Below, in pieces: positions 14,811 to 23,485 of a stretch of DNA of 64,000 nt. Where the stretch lies: positions 124,001-188,000 of the forward strand of contig NZ_JAOQJG010000004.1 in assembly GCF_025567365.1 (NCBI RefSeq). Direction: 5' to 3'. The stretch is from Anaerostipes amylophilus (GTDB lineage Bacteria > Bacillota > Clostridia > Lachnospirales > Lachnospiraceae). Each line of letters opens with the position of its first letter. The first letter of the stretch is position 1. The position numbers and the translations under genes were made by a program. The notes under the pieces are model-generated. The model searched no databases and was not told the origin of the DNA. It saw only the letters and a list, made by a program, of their open reading frames with translations.

Positions 14811-16052
14811 ATGGGACAGACAATGATTGAAAAGATAATCAGCAGAAACGTTGGTGTTGACAGTGTAAAACCAGGACAGATCCAGACAGTTAATGTAGAT
14901 CGTGTTATGATCCATGATATCTTTATTCCATTTGTAGCAGAAAAATTCGAAGAAATGGGATTTACAAAGTTATGGGATCCAGACAAAGTTGTACTGATCT
15001 ATGATCACATGGTACCAGCAAGTACAACAGATGATATCAGACATTTTAAGATCGGTGATGCATTTGCTAAGAAATATGGTATGACACACGTTCATAGAAG
15101 TGACGGAATCTGCCACCAGTTAATGACAGAATGCGGATATGCGAAACCAGGAAATATTGTATTCGGAACAGACTCTCATACAACAACTTATGGTTGTGTT
15201 GGATGTTTCTCTTCAGGAATCGGTTACACAGAGATGGCAGCGATCCTTGGAACAGGTGAAATGTGGGTACGTGTCCCAGAGACGATCAAAGTTGTTATCG
15301 ATGGTAAACTTCCTGAAAATGTAAGTTCCAAAGACATCATCTTACGACTGATCGGAGATTTAACTGCAGCAGGAGCTACATACAAAGCACTAGAATTCTC
15401 AGGAAGTACCGTTGATGAGATGAGCGTTGCAGCAAGAATGACAATGTCAAATATGGCAATCGAAGCCGGAGCCAAAGCAGCACTTTTTGCACCAGATGAG
15501 AAAACAGCTGAATATTCTCAGGTAGATTTAGCAGATGTTGACTGGTTATACGGAGACGAAGATGCCGAGTATTGCCAGACGATCACATACAAAGCAGAAG
15601 ATTTAGTACCAGTGGTAGCATGTCCATCACAGGTAGACAAGATCAGAGCGGTCAAAGAAGTTGAAGGAACCAAACTTGACCAGGTATTTATCGGATCTTG
15701 TACAAATGGAAGATTAGAAGATCTGAAGGTAGCAGCAGAGATCTTAAAAGGAAAGAAAGTTGCTGACTATGTAAAACTGATCGTAACACCAGCCAGTCGT
15801 AAGATCTACAAACAGGCAGTCGATGCTGGATATATGAAGATCTTAGCCGAAGCTGGAGCGATCATTACACATCCAGGATGTGGATTATGCTGCGGACGTG
15901 CAGGAGGAATCATGACAGATGGTGAACGTGTTCTTGCAACAAATAACCGTAACTTCTTAGGAAGAATGGGAACATCTAAAGTAGAAATCTACTTAGGATC
16001 TCCAAAAACAGCAGCAGCATCTGCAATCGCAGGTAAGATCGTAGAAGCATAA
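14811..16052 (+). CDS. leuC: 3-isopropylmalate dehydratase large subunit, copy 2
   Basis: This 413-residue aconitase-family large subunit has canonical cluster motifs: FIGSCTNGRLEDL and HPGCGLCCGRAGG hold the three Cys ligands of the [4Fe-4S] cluster. Other landmarks are VLIYDHMVPASTTD, GICHQLMTE and FGTDSHTTTYGCVGCFSSGIG. This copy is closer to standard LeuC than copy 1, so I assign leuCD to this pair. Homologues such as 2,3-dimethylmalate dehydratase have the same fold, so the assignment to leucine synthesis rests on motif similarity and the presence of leuA in the window. Confidence 0.86.
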   Translation: MGQTMIEKIISRNVGVDSVKPGQIQTVNVDRVMIHDIFIPFVAEKFEEMGFTKLWDPDKVVLIYDHMVPASTTDDIRHFKIGDAFAKKYGMTHVHRSDGICHQLMTECGYAKPGNIVFGTDSHTTTYGCVGCFSSGIGYTEMAAILGTGEMWVRVPETIKVVIDGKLPENVSSKDIILRLIGDLTAAGATYKALEFSGSTVDEMSVAARMTMSNMAIEAGAKAALFAPDEKTAEYSQVDLADVDWLYGDEDAEYCQTITYKAEDLVPVVACPSQVDKIRAVKEVEGTKLDQVFIGSCTNGRLEDLKVAAEILKGKKVADYVKLIVTPASRKIYKQAVDAGYMKILAEAGAIITHPGCGLCCGRAGGIMTDGERVLATNNRNFLGRMGTSKVEIYLGSPKTAAASAIAGKIVEA

Positions 16053-16101
16053 AGGAATATATGGGGTAAAAGATCCTCATAGACATAAAGAAAAAACACA
16101 T

Positions 16102-16122
16102 TGGGGGTCCTTAGGACTCCCA
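16102..16122 (+). terminator. Hairpin after the double leuDC operon
   Basis: The stem TGGGGGTCC / GGACTCCCA has a TTA loop and one G-T pair. No T-run follows directly, so it may stabilise the 3' end or attenuate rather than fully terminate. Confidence 0.4.
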
Positions 16123-16146
16123 TTTGCACTATATATGGAGTTTTTT

Positions 16147-17310
16147 ATGACAAACTTATTAATATCACTATTTATTAAAGACAAAGAAAATATAAAGGAC
16201 AGCAAAGTAAGAAATGCATATGGAAAGATGGCAGGAATCGTAGGAATCTGCTGTAATATCTTCCTGTTTGCAACGAAATTTTTTGCAGGGATCATCACAG
16301 GTGCGATCTCAATCACAGCAGATGCATTTAACAACTTATCCGATGCAGCATCCTCTATCATTACATTGGTAGGGTTTGATATTGCAGGAAAACCAGCTGA
16401 CGAAGATCATCCATTTGGACATGGAAGGATGGAATATGTATCAGGACTAGTGGTATCTATTTTGATCCTGATGATGGGATTTGAATTATTTAAAACATCT
16501 GTAGAGAAAGTGATTCACCCAGAAGTAATTACGGAACAATGGATTTCTTATGTAATTTTAGCGATTTCAATTGCATTAAAGTTTTGGATGTATTTATTTA
16601 ATAAAGGAATCGGATGGAGAATTCATTCAGAGACAATGAAAGCAACCGCAGCAGACAGCTTAAATGACTGTATATCAACCGCAGCAGTTGTCGGCGGAAT
16701 GTTAGTTTTTCATTATTTTCATCTAAATATTGATGGAATTGTAGGAATTTTTGTGGCATGTTTTGTATTATGGGGCGGTTATGAATCTATCAAAGATACT
16801 TTAAATCCATTATTAGGAGAATCGCCAGATCCAGAACTGATTGCAAAGATCACAGAAACTGTCTTAAATCATAAGATGGTTATTGGAGTTCATGATATTG
16901 TAGTACATGATTATGGTCCTGGAAGAAGAATTGTTTCCTTACATGCAGAAGTTCCGTACAACAAAGATATGATGGAAGTGCATGATCTGATGGATCATAT
17001 TGAGATGCGTCTGATGGAAGAATACCACTGCGAAGCAACGATTCATATGGATCCGGTTGTGACGGATGATGCGGAAGTAAATGAGACGAGAAAAGAAGTT
17101 TTGGAGATTGTTGAAAAATATGATAAGACATTATCAGTACACGATTTTCGAATGGTGAAAGGTCCGACACATACGAATGTTATTTTTGATCTTGTGGTGC
17201 CTTATGGGAAAGAGTATGATCCGGAGAGAATTGTGAAGGATATTAAGGAAGAGATTAAGAATGAAATGGTAGGGAAATATTATGCGGTTATTAGGATTGA
17301 TAGATTTTAG
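16147..17310 (+). CDS. Cation diffusion facilitator (CDF) metal exporter
   Basis: This 387-residue member of the CDF family exports divalent metals (Zn, Fe, Mn or Co) in exchange for protons. The six-helix membrane domain shows TADAFNNLSDAASS (metal site A on TM2), EDHPFGHGRMEYVSGL and ATAADSLNDCIST (TM5). The cytosolic domain contains VGVHDIVVHDYGPGRRIVSLHAEVP and ATIHMDPVV, and is longer than the minimal one-domain form. I prefer the ATG at 16147 because GGAG lies 6 nt before it; an in-frame ATG at 16135 would overlap that site. The metal cannot be deduced. Confidence 0.88.
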   Translation: MTNLLISLFIKDKENIKDSKVRNAYGKMAGIVGICCNIFLFATKFFAGIITGAISITADAFNNLSDAASSIITLVGFDIAGKPADEDHPFGHGRMEYVSGLVVSILILMMGFELFKTSVEKVIHPEVITEQWISYVILAISIALKFWMYLFNKGIGWRIHSETMKATAADSLNDCISTAAVVGGMLVFHYFHLNIDGIVGIFVACFVLWGGYESIKDTLNPLLGESPDPELIAKITETVLNHKMVIGVHDIVVHDYGPGRRIVSLHAEVPYNKDMMEVHDLMDHIEMRLMEEYHCEATIHMDPVVTDDAEVNETRKEVLEIVEKYDKTLSVHDFRMVKGPTHTNVIFDLVVPYGKEYDPERIVKDIKEEIKNEMVGKYYAVIRIDRF

Positions 17311-17377
17311 CGTACTAAGTTATAGGTACAAAATTTATAAAAATATTGATCGTAATGGGTATAAGGAAGTAATCAAA

Positions 17378-17902
17378 ATGGACAATGAAAAAGAACAGAT
17401 CATCAACTATTGGGTAAACAAAGATAAAACATCAACACACATGGAACCAGAGAAATTGTTAAAACACATAGAAAATTTCATCAAAGAACATAACACCTGT
17501 GCCTTAGCAACTTCCGCTAATGATATCGTCCGCTGTACACCAATTGAATACAATTATATCGATGGCAATTTCTATCTCCTATCCGAAGGTGGACGAAAAT
17601 TCAGAGGTCTGTACACGAACGAAAATGTAAGTCTAGCCATCTACGAATCATATCAAGGTTTCGGAGAACTAGCAGGAATGCAGATCATGGGTAAGACACA
17701 GATCATAGAGCCGTTCAGTGATGAATACAATAAAGTACTAGAATACAAGAAAATCCCAAGAACAGCTATCGAAAAGATGCCATACCCAATGAATCTGATC
17801 AAAGTAATACCTACAGAAATCGACTTCCTGAATTCAAAATTTAAAGAGGAAGGTTGCGATTCCAGACAGCATCTTAATCTTCCTCTAGAAGATGAGCAGT
17901 GA
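17378..17902 (+). CDS. Pyridoxamine 5'-phosphate oxidase-like split-barrel protein
   Basis: This 174-residue protein begins MDNEKEQIINYWVNKDKT after an AAGGAAG site. It has the FMN-binding split-barrel pattern: NTCALATSANDIVRCTPI (about 44-61), YNYIDGNFYLLSEGGRKFRG and NVSLAIYESYQGFGELAG. Relatives are flavin- or F420-type oxidoreductases and haem-binding proteins, and few have known substrates. The C terminus (DSRQHLNLPLEDEQ) runs 29 bp into the oppositely oriented acetyltransferase gene. The superfamily is likely; the activity is unknown. Confidence 0.75.
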   Translation: MDNEKEQIINYWVNKDKTSTHMEPEKLLKHIENFIKEHNTCALATSANDIVRCTPIEYNYIDGNFYLLSEGGRKFRGLYTNENVSLAIYESYQGFGELAGMQIMGKTQIIEPFSDEYNKVLEYKKIPRTAIEKMPYPMNLIKVIPTEIDFLNSKFKEEGCDSRQHLNLPLEDEQ

Positions 17903-18485
17903 TCGAATCAGGAAGTACATCCTTTAAAACATCTATACAAGAAAAATCAGTCCTGCTAGTCGGCAGGGCTTTTTTTGTAATCCGAAATCCCATTTTCTGA
18001 TACATACCAACAGCCTTGTAAGCCCAAGTATGCGTATGAAGAAAAACAAAATCAGCATCCGGTTCAACAACAAGAAAACGAGACAAAGCAAACAAAACAA
18101 TTGCCCTCCCAAGCCCCTTGCCCTGTTCATTAGGAGAAGCAGACACCCAATGGATCAAAGGAAAACGAACATCCCCATCCGTCTTAAACCAAGCACTCGT
18201 AGTAGCAACAATCTCTCCCTCAGGATTCACAATAAAACAAACCCTGTCAGCCAAAAGTTCCTCATGAGCTAAAAAAGTCTTAGCAAAATAAGCAGAAGCA
18301 TCCTCAAAACAATCAAACTCCCCAACCAACACCTCAAGATTCGCCCAAGCAACCTTGTCCCCAGGCTCAAACATCTTATAAGAATAACCATCAGGCAAAA
18401 CAGGAACCTTAAGAGTTTTTAACTCCTCAAAAGGCAGACACATCACAATATCTTTATAAACAAGAGACTTATCAAGCATAAACAA
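17874..18485 (-). CDS. GNAT family N-acetyltransferase
   Basis: This 203-residue GNAT protein has the acetyl-CoA motif A WVSASPNEQGKGLGRAIVLF (Q/RxxGxG/A, about 124-143) preceded by the beta-strand VCFIVNPEGEIVATTSAW. The motif B region, HTHTWAYKAVGMYQKMGFRI, follows. It uses acetyl-CoA to acylate an unknown small molecule or protein. It has its own start with an AAGGAGG site at the right end of the gene. It converges with the preceding gene and overlaps it by 29 bp, with no terminator between the two. Confidence 0.85.
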   Translation of the reverse strand: MFMLDKSLVYKDIVMCLPFEELKTLKVPVLPDGYSYKMFEPGDKVAWANLEVLVGEFDCFEDASAYFAKTFLAHEELLADRVCFIVNPEGEIVATTSAWFKTDGDVRFPLIHWVSASPNEQGKGLGRAIVLFALSRFLVVEPDADFVFLHTHTWAYKAVGMYQKMGFRITKKALPTSRTDFSCIDVLKDVLPDSITAHLLEED

Positions 18486-18656
18486 AAACCTCCTTGAAAT
18501 CTAAAATAATAACGAATTAATTAAAGTATATAAATTATTAAATGAAAAGTCACGTGAAGTGGATGAAATAGAAAGTACTTTCGCAACCAATACCATTCTC
18601 CATACACACCTTCTAGAATTTCCACCATATTGTGGGTTCAGCACTATAATCTTCAG

Positions 18657-18742
18657 GTGTATGATAAAAAATAAATAATAGTCTGGAAAGGCAAAATTCT
18701 CTAGCTGCTTTTTCAGACTATTATTTATTTTTTATCATATAC
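18657..18742. repeat. Palindromic element with 29-bp arms
   Basis: Arms 18657-18685 and 18714-18742 are complementary at 28 of 29 positions (core ATGATAAAAAATAAATAATA), with a 28-nt loop. Flanking sequence on both sides is also related in inverted orientation to the dispersed repeat. The structure resembles a miniature inverted-repeat element and contains no gene. Confidence 0.75.
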
Positions 18743-18760
18743 AGAAAGACTCCAGTTGGC
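18727..18760 (+). repeat. Dispersed repeat, copy B
   Basis: It matches copy A (7350-7383) at 28 of 34 positions. Homology continues through CCAACCA...CACAAATTAAAATTTC to about 18784. It overlaps the right arm of the palindrome. Confidence 0.7.
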
Positions 18761-18787
18761 CAACCAACCACAAATTAAAATTTCCTA

Positions 18788-18818
18788 TTGACACTTCCCT
18801 TACGTCACCCTTTATGAT
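18788..18818 (+). promoter_or_regulatory. MerR-type promoter with 19-bp spacer
   Basis: TTGACA at 18788-18793 and TATGAT at 18813-18818 are 19 bp apart, the over-long spacing on which MerR activators act by distorting DNA. TGAC-N11-GTCA (18789-18807) lies within the -35/spacer region. A small palindrome ATAACGTTAT (18817-18826) overlaps the -10 box. Confidence 0.65.
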
Positions 18819-18852
18819 AACGTTATAAAGAGAAAACCAAAGGAGGACGACA

Positions 18853-20034
18853 ATGACAAAAGATGGCTACTACACATCCGGCGAATTTGCAAAAAAAGCC
18901 AATGTAACCCTAAGAACGATCCGCTACTACGACCGTCAAGGCATCTTAAAGCCAAGTAAAGTCGCAGACAACGGATACCGTCTCTACACTGATGCCGATT
19001 TTGCCAAATTACAAAAGATTTTGTCATTAAAATACCTCGGATTTTCCTTAGAAGAGATCATGACGATGACGATCAATGATGAAGACCAGGATTTTATCAA
19101 AGAATCAATCAGCTTGCAGTTATATCTTGTACAAAAGAAGATGGAACATTTGAAACTGGTAGAACAATCCTTAGAAGAGATGGAACAAAAGATGGCAAAT
19201 GAAGAGAAAATTGACTGGACACAGATGATGAATCTTCTCCATGTAACCAATCTGGAAAAAGGATTAGTAGAACAATATAAAAATGCATCAAATCTAGATA
19301 TCCGTATCGGACTTCATCAAAAATATTCACAAAATCCACAGTCATGGTTTGACTGGATTTACGAGCAGTTAAACTTAAAAGAAAAAGACGAAGTACTAGA
19401 ATTAGGATGTGGAACAGGAGAGTTATGGAAGAATAAAAAACTTCCAGAAGATGTTCATGTTATCTTATCTGACCAGTCACAAGGTATGGTAAAAGATGCC
19501 AGAAAATACGTCGGAGATGGAAATGGACAGATTTTTTACCAGATGATCGACTGCAGAAAGATTCCAAAAGACGATCAAAGTTTTGATAAAGTAATCGCAA
19601 ATCATGTATTATTTTATTTAGAAGACCGGCAGGAAGCACTGAAAGAAATCAAAAGAGTTCTAAAACCAGAAGGAACATTTATCTGCAGTACTTATGGAAG
19701 CAGTCACATGCAGGAGATCACACAGCTGATCAAAGATTTTGATGAAAGGATCACACTTTCCGATCATAAATTATATGATGTCTTTGGTCTTGAAAATGGA
19801 GAAGAGCAATTAAAGAAAGTATTCTCACAAGTAAAAGAAGTTGACTACAAAGATGAATTGTTAGTTGATCAGCCGGAACCGCTCATTTCCTACATTTTAT
19901 CCTGCCATGGAAATCAGCATGAATATTTAAACCATCGTTATTTAGAATTTAAAGACTTTGTAAGAAAGAAGATGGCAGAGGGAGGCGTGATCAAGATCAC
20001 AAAATCTGCCGGAATTTTTATATGTCAACCATAA
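18853..20034 (+). CDS. MerR regulator fused to a SAM-dependent methyltransferase
   Basis: This 393-residue two-part protein starts with a MerR DNA-binding domain: YTSGEFAKKANVTLRTIRYY, then DRQGILKPSKVADNGYRLYT and KILSLKYLGFSLEEI (about 1-70). A long helix (about 75-115) of the kind that dimerises MerR proteins follows. From about residue 165 comes a class I methyltransferase fold: VLELGCGTGELW (SAM motif I, about 179-190), VHVILSDQSQGMV, FDKVIANHVLFYL and VLKPEGTFICSTYG. MerR effector domains usually bind a ligand; here the domain is an apparently intact enzyme. The gene has its own 19-bp-spaced promoter, so it probably regulates itself. The methyl acceptor is unknown. Confidence 0.88.
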   Translation: MTKDGYYTSGEFAKKANVTLRTIRYYDRQGILKPSKVADNGYRLYTDADFAKLQKILSLKYLGFSLEEIMTMTINDEDQDFIKESISLQLYLVQKKMEHLKLVEQSLEEMEQKMANEEKIDWTQMMNLLHVTNLEKGLVEQYKNASNLDIRIGLHQKYSQNPQSWFDWIYEQLNLKEKDEVLELGCGTGELWKNKKLPEDVHVILSDQSQGMVKDARKYVGDGNGQIFYQMIDCRKIPKDDQSFDKVIANHVLFYLEDRQEALKEIKRVLKPEGTFICSTYGSSHMQEITQLIKDFDERITLSDHKLYDVFGLENGEEQLKKVFSQVKEVDYKDELLVDQPEPLISYILSCHGNQHEYLNHRYLEFKDFVRKKMAEGGVIKITKSAGIFICQP

Positions 20035-20091
20035 GAAGCGAATGATAATGAAATGTATATGTAAGATATATAACATCATAAAGGAGGAGTT

Positions 20092-20937
20092 ATGAGAGTT
20101 TTTGTAACAGGAGTCAAAGGACAGCTTGGCTACGACGTAATGAACGAACTAGAAAAACAGGGACTTGAAGGAATTGGTGTGGATATCGATGAAATGGATA
20201 TCACAGATGCTGACCAGGTAAATAAAGTGATCAAAGAAGCAGCACCAGATGCAGTGATCCACTGTGCAGCATATACAGCCGTTGATGCAGCAGAAGACAA
20301 CGAAGAAATCTGCAGAAAAGTCAATGCACAGGGAACAGAAAATATCGCAAAAGTCTGTGAAGAATTAGATATCAAAATGATGTATATCAGCACAGACTAT
20401 GTATTTAACGGACAGGGGAAAAGACCTTGGGAACCAGATGATGAGAGAGAACCTTTAAATGTCTATGGACAGACAAAATACGAAGGGGAACTTGCCATCG
20501 AAGAACATGTGAAGAAGTTTTTCACAGTCCGTATCGCATGGGTATTTGGAGTAAATGGAAAGAACTTCATCAAAACAATGTTAAACTTAGGAAAGACACA
20601 CGATCACCTAACAGTTGTTAATGATCAGACAGGTTCACCAACTTACACATACGACCTTGCAAGATTATTAGTCGATATGATCCAGACAGACAAATATGGA
20701 AGATATCACGCAACAAATGAAGGTCTTTGCACATGGTATGAATTTGCCTGTGAAATCTTTAAACAGGCAGGCATGGATGTATCCGTTGCACCAGTCAGCA
20801 GTGACGAATATCCAGCGAAAGCAAAACGCCCATCCAACAGCAGAATGGACAAAAGCAAACTGACAGCCAATGGATTTCAACCATTACCAATATGGCAGGA
20901 TGCCTTAAGCAGATACTTAAAAGAGATTGACTATTAA
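20092..20937 (+). CDS. rfbD: dTDP-4-dehydrorhamnose reductase
   Basis: RfbD reduces dTDP-4-dehydro-L-rhamnose to dTDP-L-rhamnose with NAD(P)H, the last step of the pathway. The 281-residue protein is an extended SDR: FVTGVKGQLGYDVM (nucleotide site, 3-16), HCAAYTAVDAAED, STDYVFNGQGKRPW and the catalytic YGQTKYEGE (YxxxK). SGSPTYTYDLA-type substrate contacts appear here as QTGSPTYTYDLARL. It is the first gene of rfbDCAB, with an AAGGAGG site. The set supplies rhamnose for cell-surface polysaccharide. Confidence 0.95.
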   Translation: MRVFVTGVKGQLGYDVMNELEKQGLEGIGVDIDEMDITDADQVNKVIKEAAPDAVIHCAAYTAVDAAEDNEEICRKVNAQGTENIAKVCEELDIKMMYISTDYVFNGQGKRPWEPDDEREPLNVYGQTKYEGELAIEEHVKKFFTVRIAWVFGVNGKNFIKTMLNLGKTHDHLTVVNDQTGSPTYTYDLARLLVDMIQTDKYGRYHATNEGLCTWYEFACEIFKQAGMDVSVAPVSSDEYPAKAKRPSNSRMDKSKLTANGFQPLPIWQDALSRYLKEIDY

Positions 20938-20976
20938 AATAAATCGAAGATTAAATTCAAAAAAGGAGAAAACATC

Positions 20977-21531
20977 ATGGGAAAAATTACAGTAACACCT
21001 TGCGACATTGAAGGACTTTACGTTATCGAACCAACAGTATTTAAAGATGAGAGAGGATATTTCGTAGAAACATACAACCAGAACGACATGAAAGAAGCAG
21101 GACTTGATATGGTATTCGTTCAGGATAACCAGTCTATGTCAACAAGAGGCGTACTTCGTGGATTACATTTCCAGAAACAGTTTCCACAGGGAAAATTAGT
21201 ACGTGTAGTAAGAGGAAAAGTATTTGACGTAGCAGTTGACTTAAGATCCGATTCCAAAACTTATGGAAAATGGTTCGGTGTTGAATTATCCGCAGAAAAT
21301 ATGAAACAGTTCTACATCCCAGAAGGATTTGCACATGGATTCTTAGTATTATCCGATGAAGCAGAATTCTGCTACAAATGCACAGACTTCTACCATCCAG
21401 GAGACGAAGGTGGACTTGCATGGAACGATCCAGAGATCGGAGTTGAATGGCCATTAGAAGAAGGAGTTGACCTGATCATTTCTGAAAAAGATCAGAAATG
21501 GAAGGGGTTAAAAGATACATTTAAGTTTTAA
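20977..21531 (+). CDS. rfbC: dTDP-4-dehydrorhamnose 3,5-epimerase
   Basis: This 184-residue cupin-fold epimerase converts dTDP-4-dehydro-6-deoxyglucose to dTDP-4-dehydrorhamnose. The landmarks are VFVQDNQSMSTRGVLRGLHF with the catalytic His of RGLHFQ (about 64-69), GKVFDVAVDLRSDS, FYIPEGFAHGFLVLSD and the Tyr of FCYKCTDFYHP. It lies 39 bp after rfbD with an AAAGGAG site, as the second gene of the operon. Length and motifs are normal. Confidence 0.95.
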   Translation: MGKITVTPCDIEGLYVIEPTVFKDERGYFVETYNQNDMKEAGLDMVFVQDNQSMSTRGVLRGLHFQKQFPQGKLVRVVRGKVFDVAVDLRSDSKTYGKWFGVELSAENMKQFYIPEGFAHGFLVLSDEAEFCYKCTDFYHPGDEGGLAWNDPEIGVEWPLEEGVDLIISEKDQKWKGLKDTFKF

Positions 21532-21561
21532 GAAGCACCCAGAGGGAGAAAGGGAAGACAA

Positions 21562-22443
21562 ATGAAGGGAATTATTCTTGCCGGAGGTTCCGGTACCAGA
21601 CTGTACCCATTAACAATGGTAACATCCAAACAGTTATTGCCAATTTATGATAAACCAATGATCTACTATCCATTATCTGTATTAATGAATGCAGGAATCC
21701 GCGATATTCTGATCATTTCCACACCAAGTGACACACCAAGATTTGAGTCTTTATTAGGAGACGGACATCAGTTTGGAGTGAACTTATCATACGCCGTACA
21801 GCCATCCCCAGACGGACTTGCTCAGGCATTTGTGATCGGAGAAGACTTTATCGGAGATGACAGCGTAGCTATGGTTCTTGGAGATAACATTTTCCACGGA
21901 CACGGCTTAAAGAAACGTCTCTTACGTGCGGCAAATAAAAAAGAAGGTGCAACAGTCTTTGGATATTATGTTGATGATCCAGAACGTTTCGGAATCGTAG
22001 AGTTTGATCCTGATGGAAAAGCAGTATCCATCGAAGAAAAACCGGAAAAACCAAAATCAAACTATTGTGTCACAGGATTATATTTCTACGATAATAACGT
22101 TGTAAAATATGCAAAACAGTTAACACCATCTGCCAGAGGAGAATTAGAAATCACAGATTTAAATAAGATCTATCTGGAAAATGGACAGTTAGATGTTGAA
22201 TTACTTGGACAGGGATTCACATGGTTAGATACAGGAACACATGAGTCTTTGGTGGAAGCAACAAACTTCGTAAAAACAGTGGAAACTCACCAGCATCGTA
22301 AGATTGCATGCCTAGAAGAGATCGCATACTTAAATCATTGGATCACAAAAGACCAGTTATTAAAAGATATCGAACCATTAAAGAAAAATCAGTATGGACA
22401 GTATTTAATGGATGTTATGGCAGGAAAATTTTTAGATAAATAA
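21562..22443 (+). CDS. rfbA: Glucose-1-phosphate thymidylyltransferase
   Basis: RfbA joins dTTP and glucose-1-phosphate to make dTDP-glucose, the first step to dTDP-rhamnose. The 293-residue protein starts with the nucleotidyltransferase signature ILAGGSGTRLYPLT (4-17), with SKQLLPIYDKPMIYYPLSVL next. It contains VLGDNIFHG with the metal-binding Asp, and VSIEEKPEKPKSNY. It is the third gene of the operon, 30 bp after rfbC, and is probably feedback-inhibited by dTDP-rhamnose as in other RmlA enzymes. Confidence 0.96.
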   Translation: MKGIILAGGSGTRLYPLTMVTSKQLLPIYDKPMIYYPLSVLMNAGIRDILIISTPSDTPRFESLLGDGHQFGVNLSYAVQPSPDGLAQAFVIGEDFIGDDSVAMVLGDNIFHGHGLKKRLLRAANKKEGATVFGYYVDDPERFGIVEFDPDGKAVSIEEKPEKPKSNYCVTGLYFYDNNVVKYAKQLTPSARGELEITDLNKIYLENGQLDVELLGQGFTWLDTGTHESLVEATNFVKTVETHQHRKIACLEEIAYLNHWITKDQLLKDIEPLKKNQYGQYLMDVMAGKFLDK

Positions 22444-22453
22444 GGAGAAGAAC

Positions 22454-23476
22454 ATGAAAATATTAGTAACCGGAGGAGCCGGATTTATCGGTGGAAACTT
22501 CGTTCATCATATGGTAAATAAATACCCTGACTATGAGATCGTAAACTTAGATTTATTAACATACGCAGGAAACCTTGAGACATTAAAACCAGTGGAAGAC
22601 AAACCAAACTACAAATTTGTCAAAGGTGATATCGCAGACCGTGAATTTATCATGGATTTATTCGAGAAAGAGAAATTCGATATCGTTGTAAACTTTGCAG
22701 CAGAAAGCCATGTAGACCGTTCTATTGAGAATCCATCGATCTTCGTAAGAACAAACGTAGAAGGAACCGTTGTATTATTAGATGCAGCAAAGAAATATGG
22801 TGTAAAACGTTACCATCAGGTATCCACAGATGAAGTATACGGAGATCTTCCATTAGACCGCCCAGACTTATTCTTCACAGAGACAACACCACTGCACACA
22901 TCAAGCCCATACAGCAGTTCTAAAGCAAGCGCAGACTTATTTGTATTAGCTTACCACAGAACATTTGGACTTCCTGTGACAATCTCAAGATGCTCAAACA
23001 ACTATGGACCATATCATTTCCCAGAGAAACTGATTCCATTAATGATCAGCCGTGCATTAGCAGATGAAGAACTTCCAGTCTACGGAAAAGGTGAAAATGT
23101 CCGTGACTGGTTACATGTATCAGACCACTGCGAAGCTATTGACCTGATCATTCATAAAGGAAAAGTCGGAGAAGTTTACAACGTAGGTGGACATAACGAA
23201 CGTACAAACTTAGAAGTTGTAAAGACAATCTTAAAAGCATTAGACAAACCAGAAAGCCTGATCAAATTTGTCACAGACCGTCCAGGACATGACATGCGTT
23301 ACGCGATCGACCCAACAAAATTAGAGACAGAACTTGGATGGAAACCAAAATACAACTTCGACACAGGAATCGCACAGACCATTGAATGGTACTTAAATAA
23401 CAAAGAATGGTGGCAGAACATTTTATCTGGAGAGTACGCAAACTATTTTGATAAGATGTACGGAAACCGTTTATAG
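22454..23476 (+). CDS. rfbB: dTDP-glucose 4,6-dehydratase
   Basis: RfbB dehydrates dTDP-glucose to the 4-keto-6-deoxy sugar with bound NAD+. The 340-residue extended SDR has VTGGAGFIGGNFVHH (5-19), NFAAESHVDRSI, QVSTDEVYGDLP with the catalytic Asp-Glu pair, and SPYSSSKASADL (YxxxK). NNYGPYHFPEKLIPL and RPGHDMRYAID are typical substrate-side motifs. It starts 10 bp after rfbA with AAGGAGAAG and completes the rhamnose set. The order D-C-A-B differs from the enteric B-D-A-C. Confidence 0.96.
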   Translation: MKILVTGGAGFIGGNFVHHMVNKYPDYEIVNLDLLTYAGNLETLKPVEDKPNYKFVKGDIADREFIMDLFEKEKFDIVVNFAAESHVDRSIENPSIFVRTNVEGTVVLLDAAKKYGVKRYHQVSTDEVYGDLPLDRPDLFFTETTPLHTSSPYSSSKASADLFVLAYHRTFGLPVTISRCSNNYGPYHFPEKLIPLMISRALADEELPVYGKGENVRDWLHVSDHCEAIDLIIHKGKVGEVYNVGGHNERTNLEVVKTILKALDKPESLIKFVTDRPGHDMRYAIDPTKLETELGWKPKYNFDTGIAQTIEWYLNNKEWWQNILSGEYANYFDKMYGNRL

Positions 23477-23485
23477 GAGAACTGT

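Larger units (their letters stand above)
18486..18852. other. Gene-free interval with a palindromic element and the merR promoter
   Basis: I see no coding frame here. The interval holds a degenerate left arm of the dispersed repeat (about 18615-18656), the 29-bp hairpin at 18657-18742, repeat copy B and the promoter at 18788-18818. The first 100 bases after the acetyltransferase start look featureless apart from AT-rich sequence. Confidence 0.6.
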
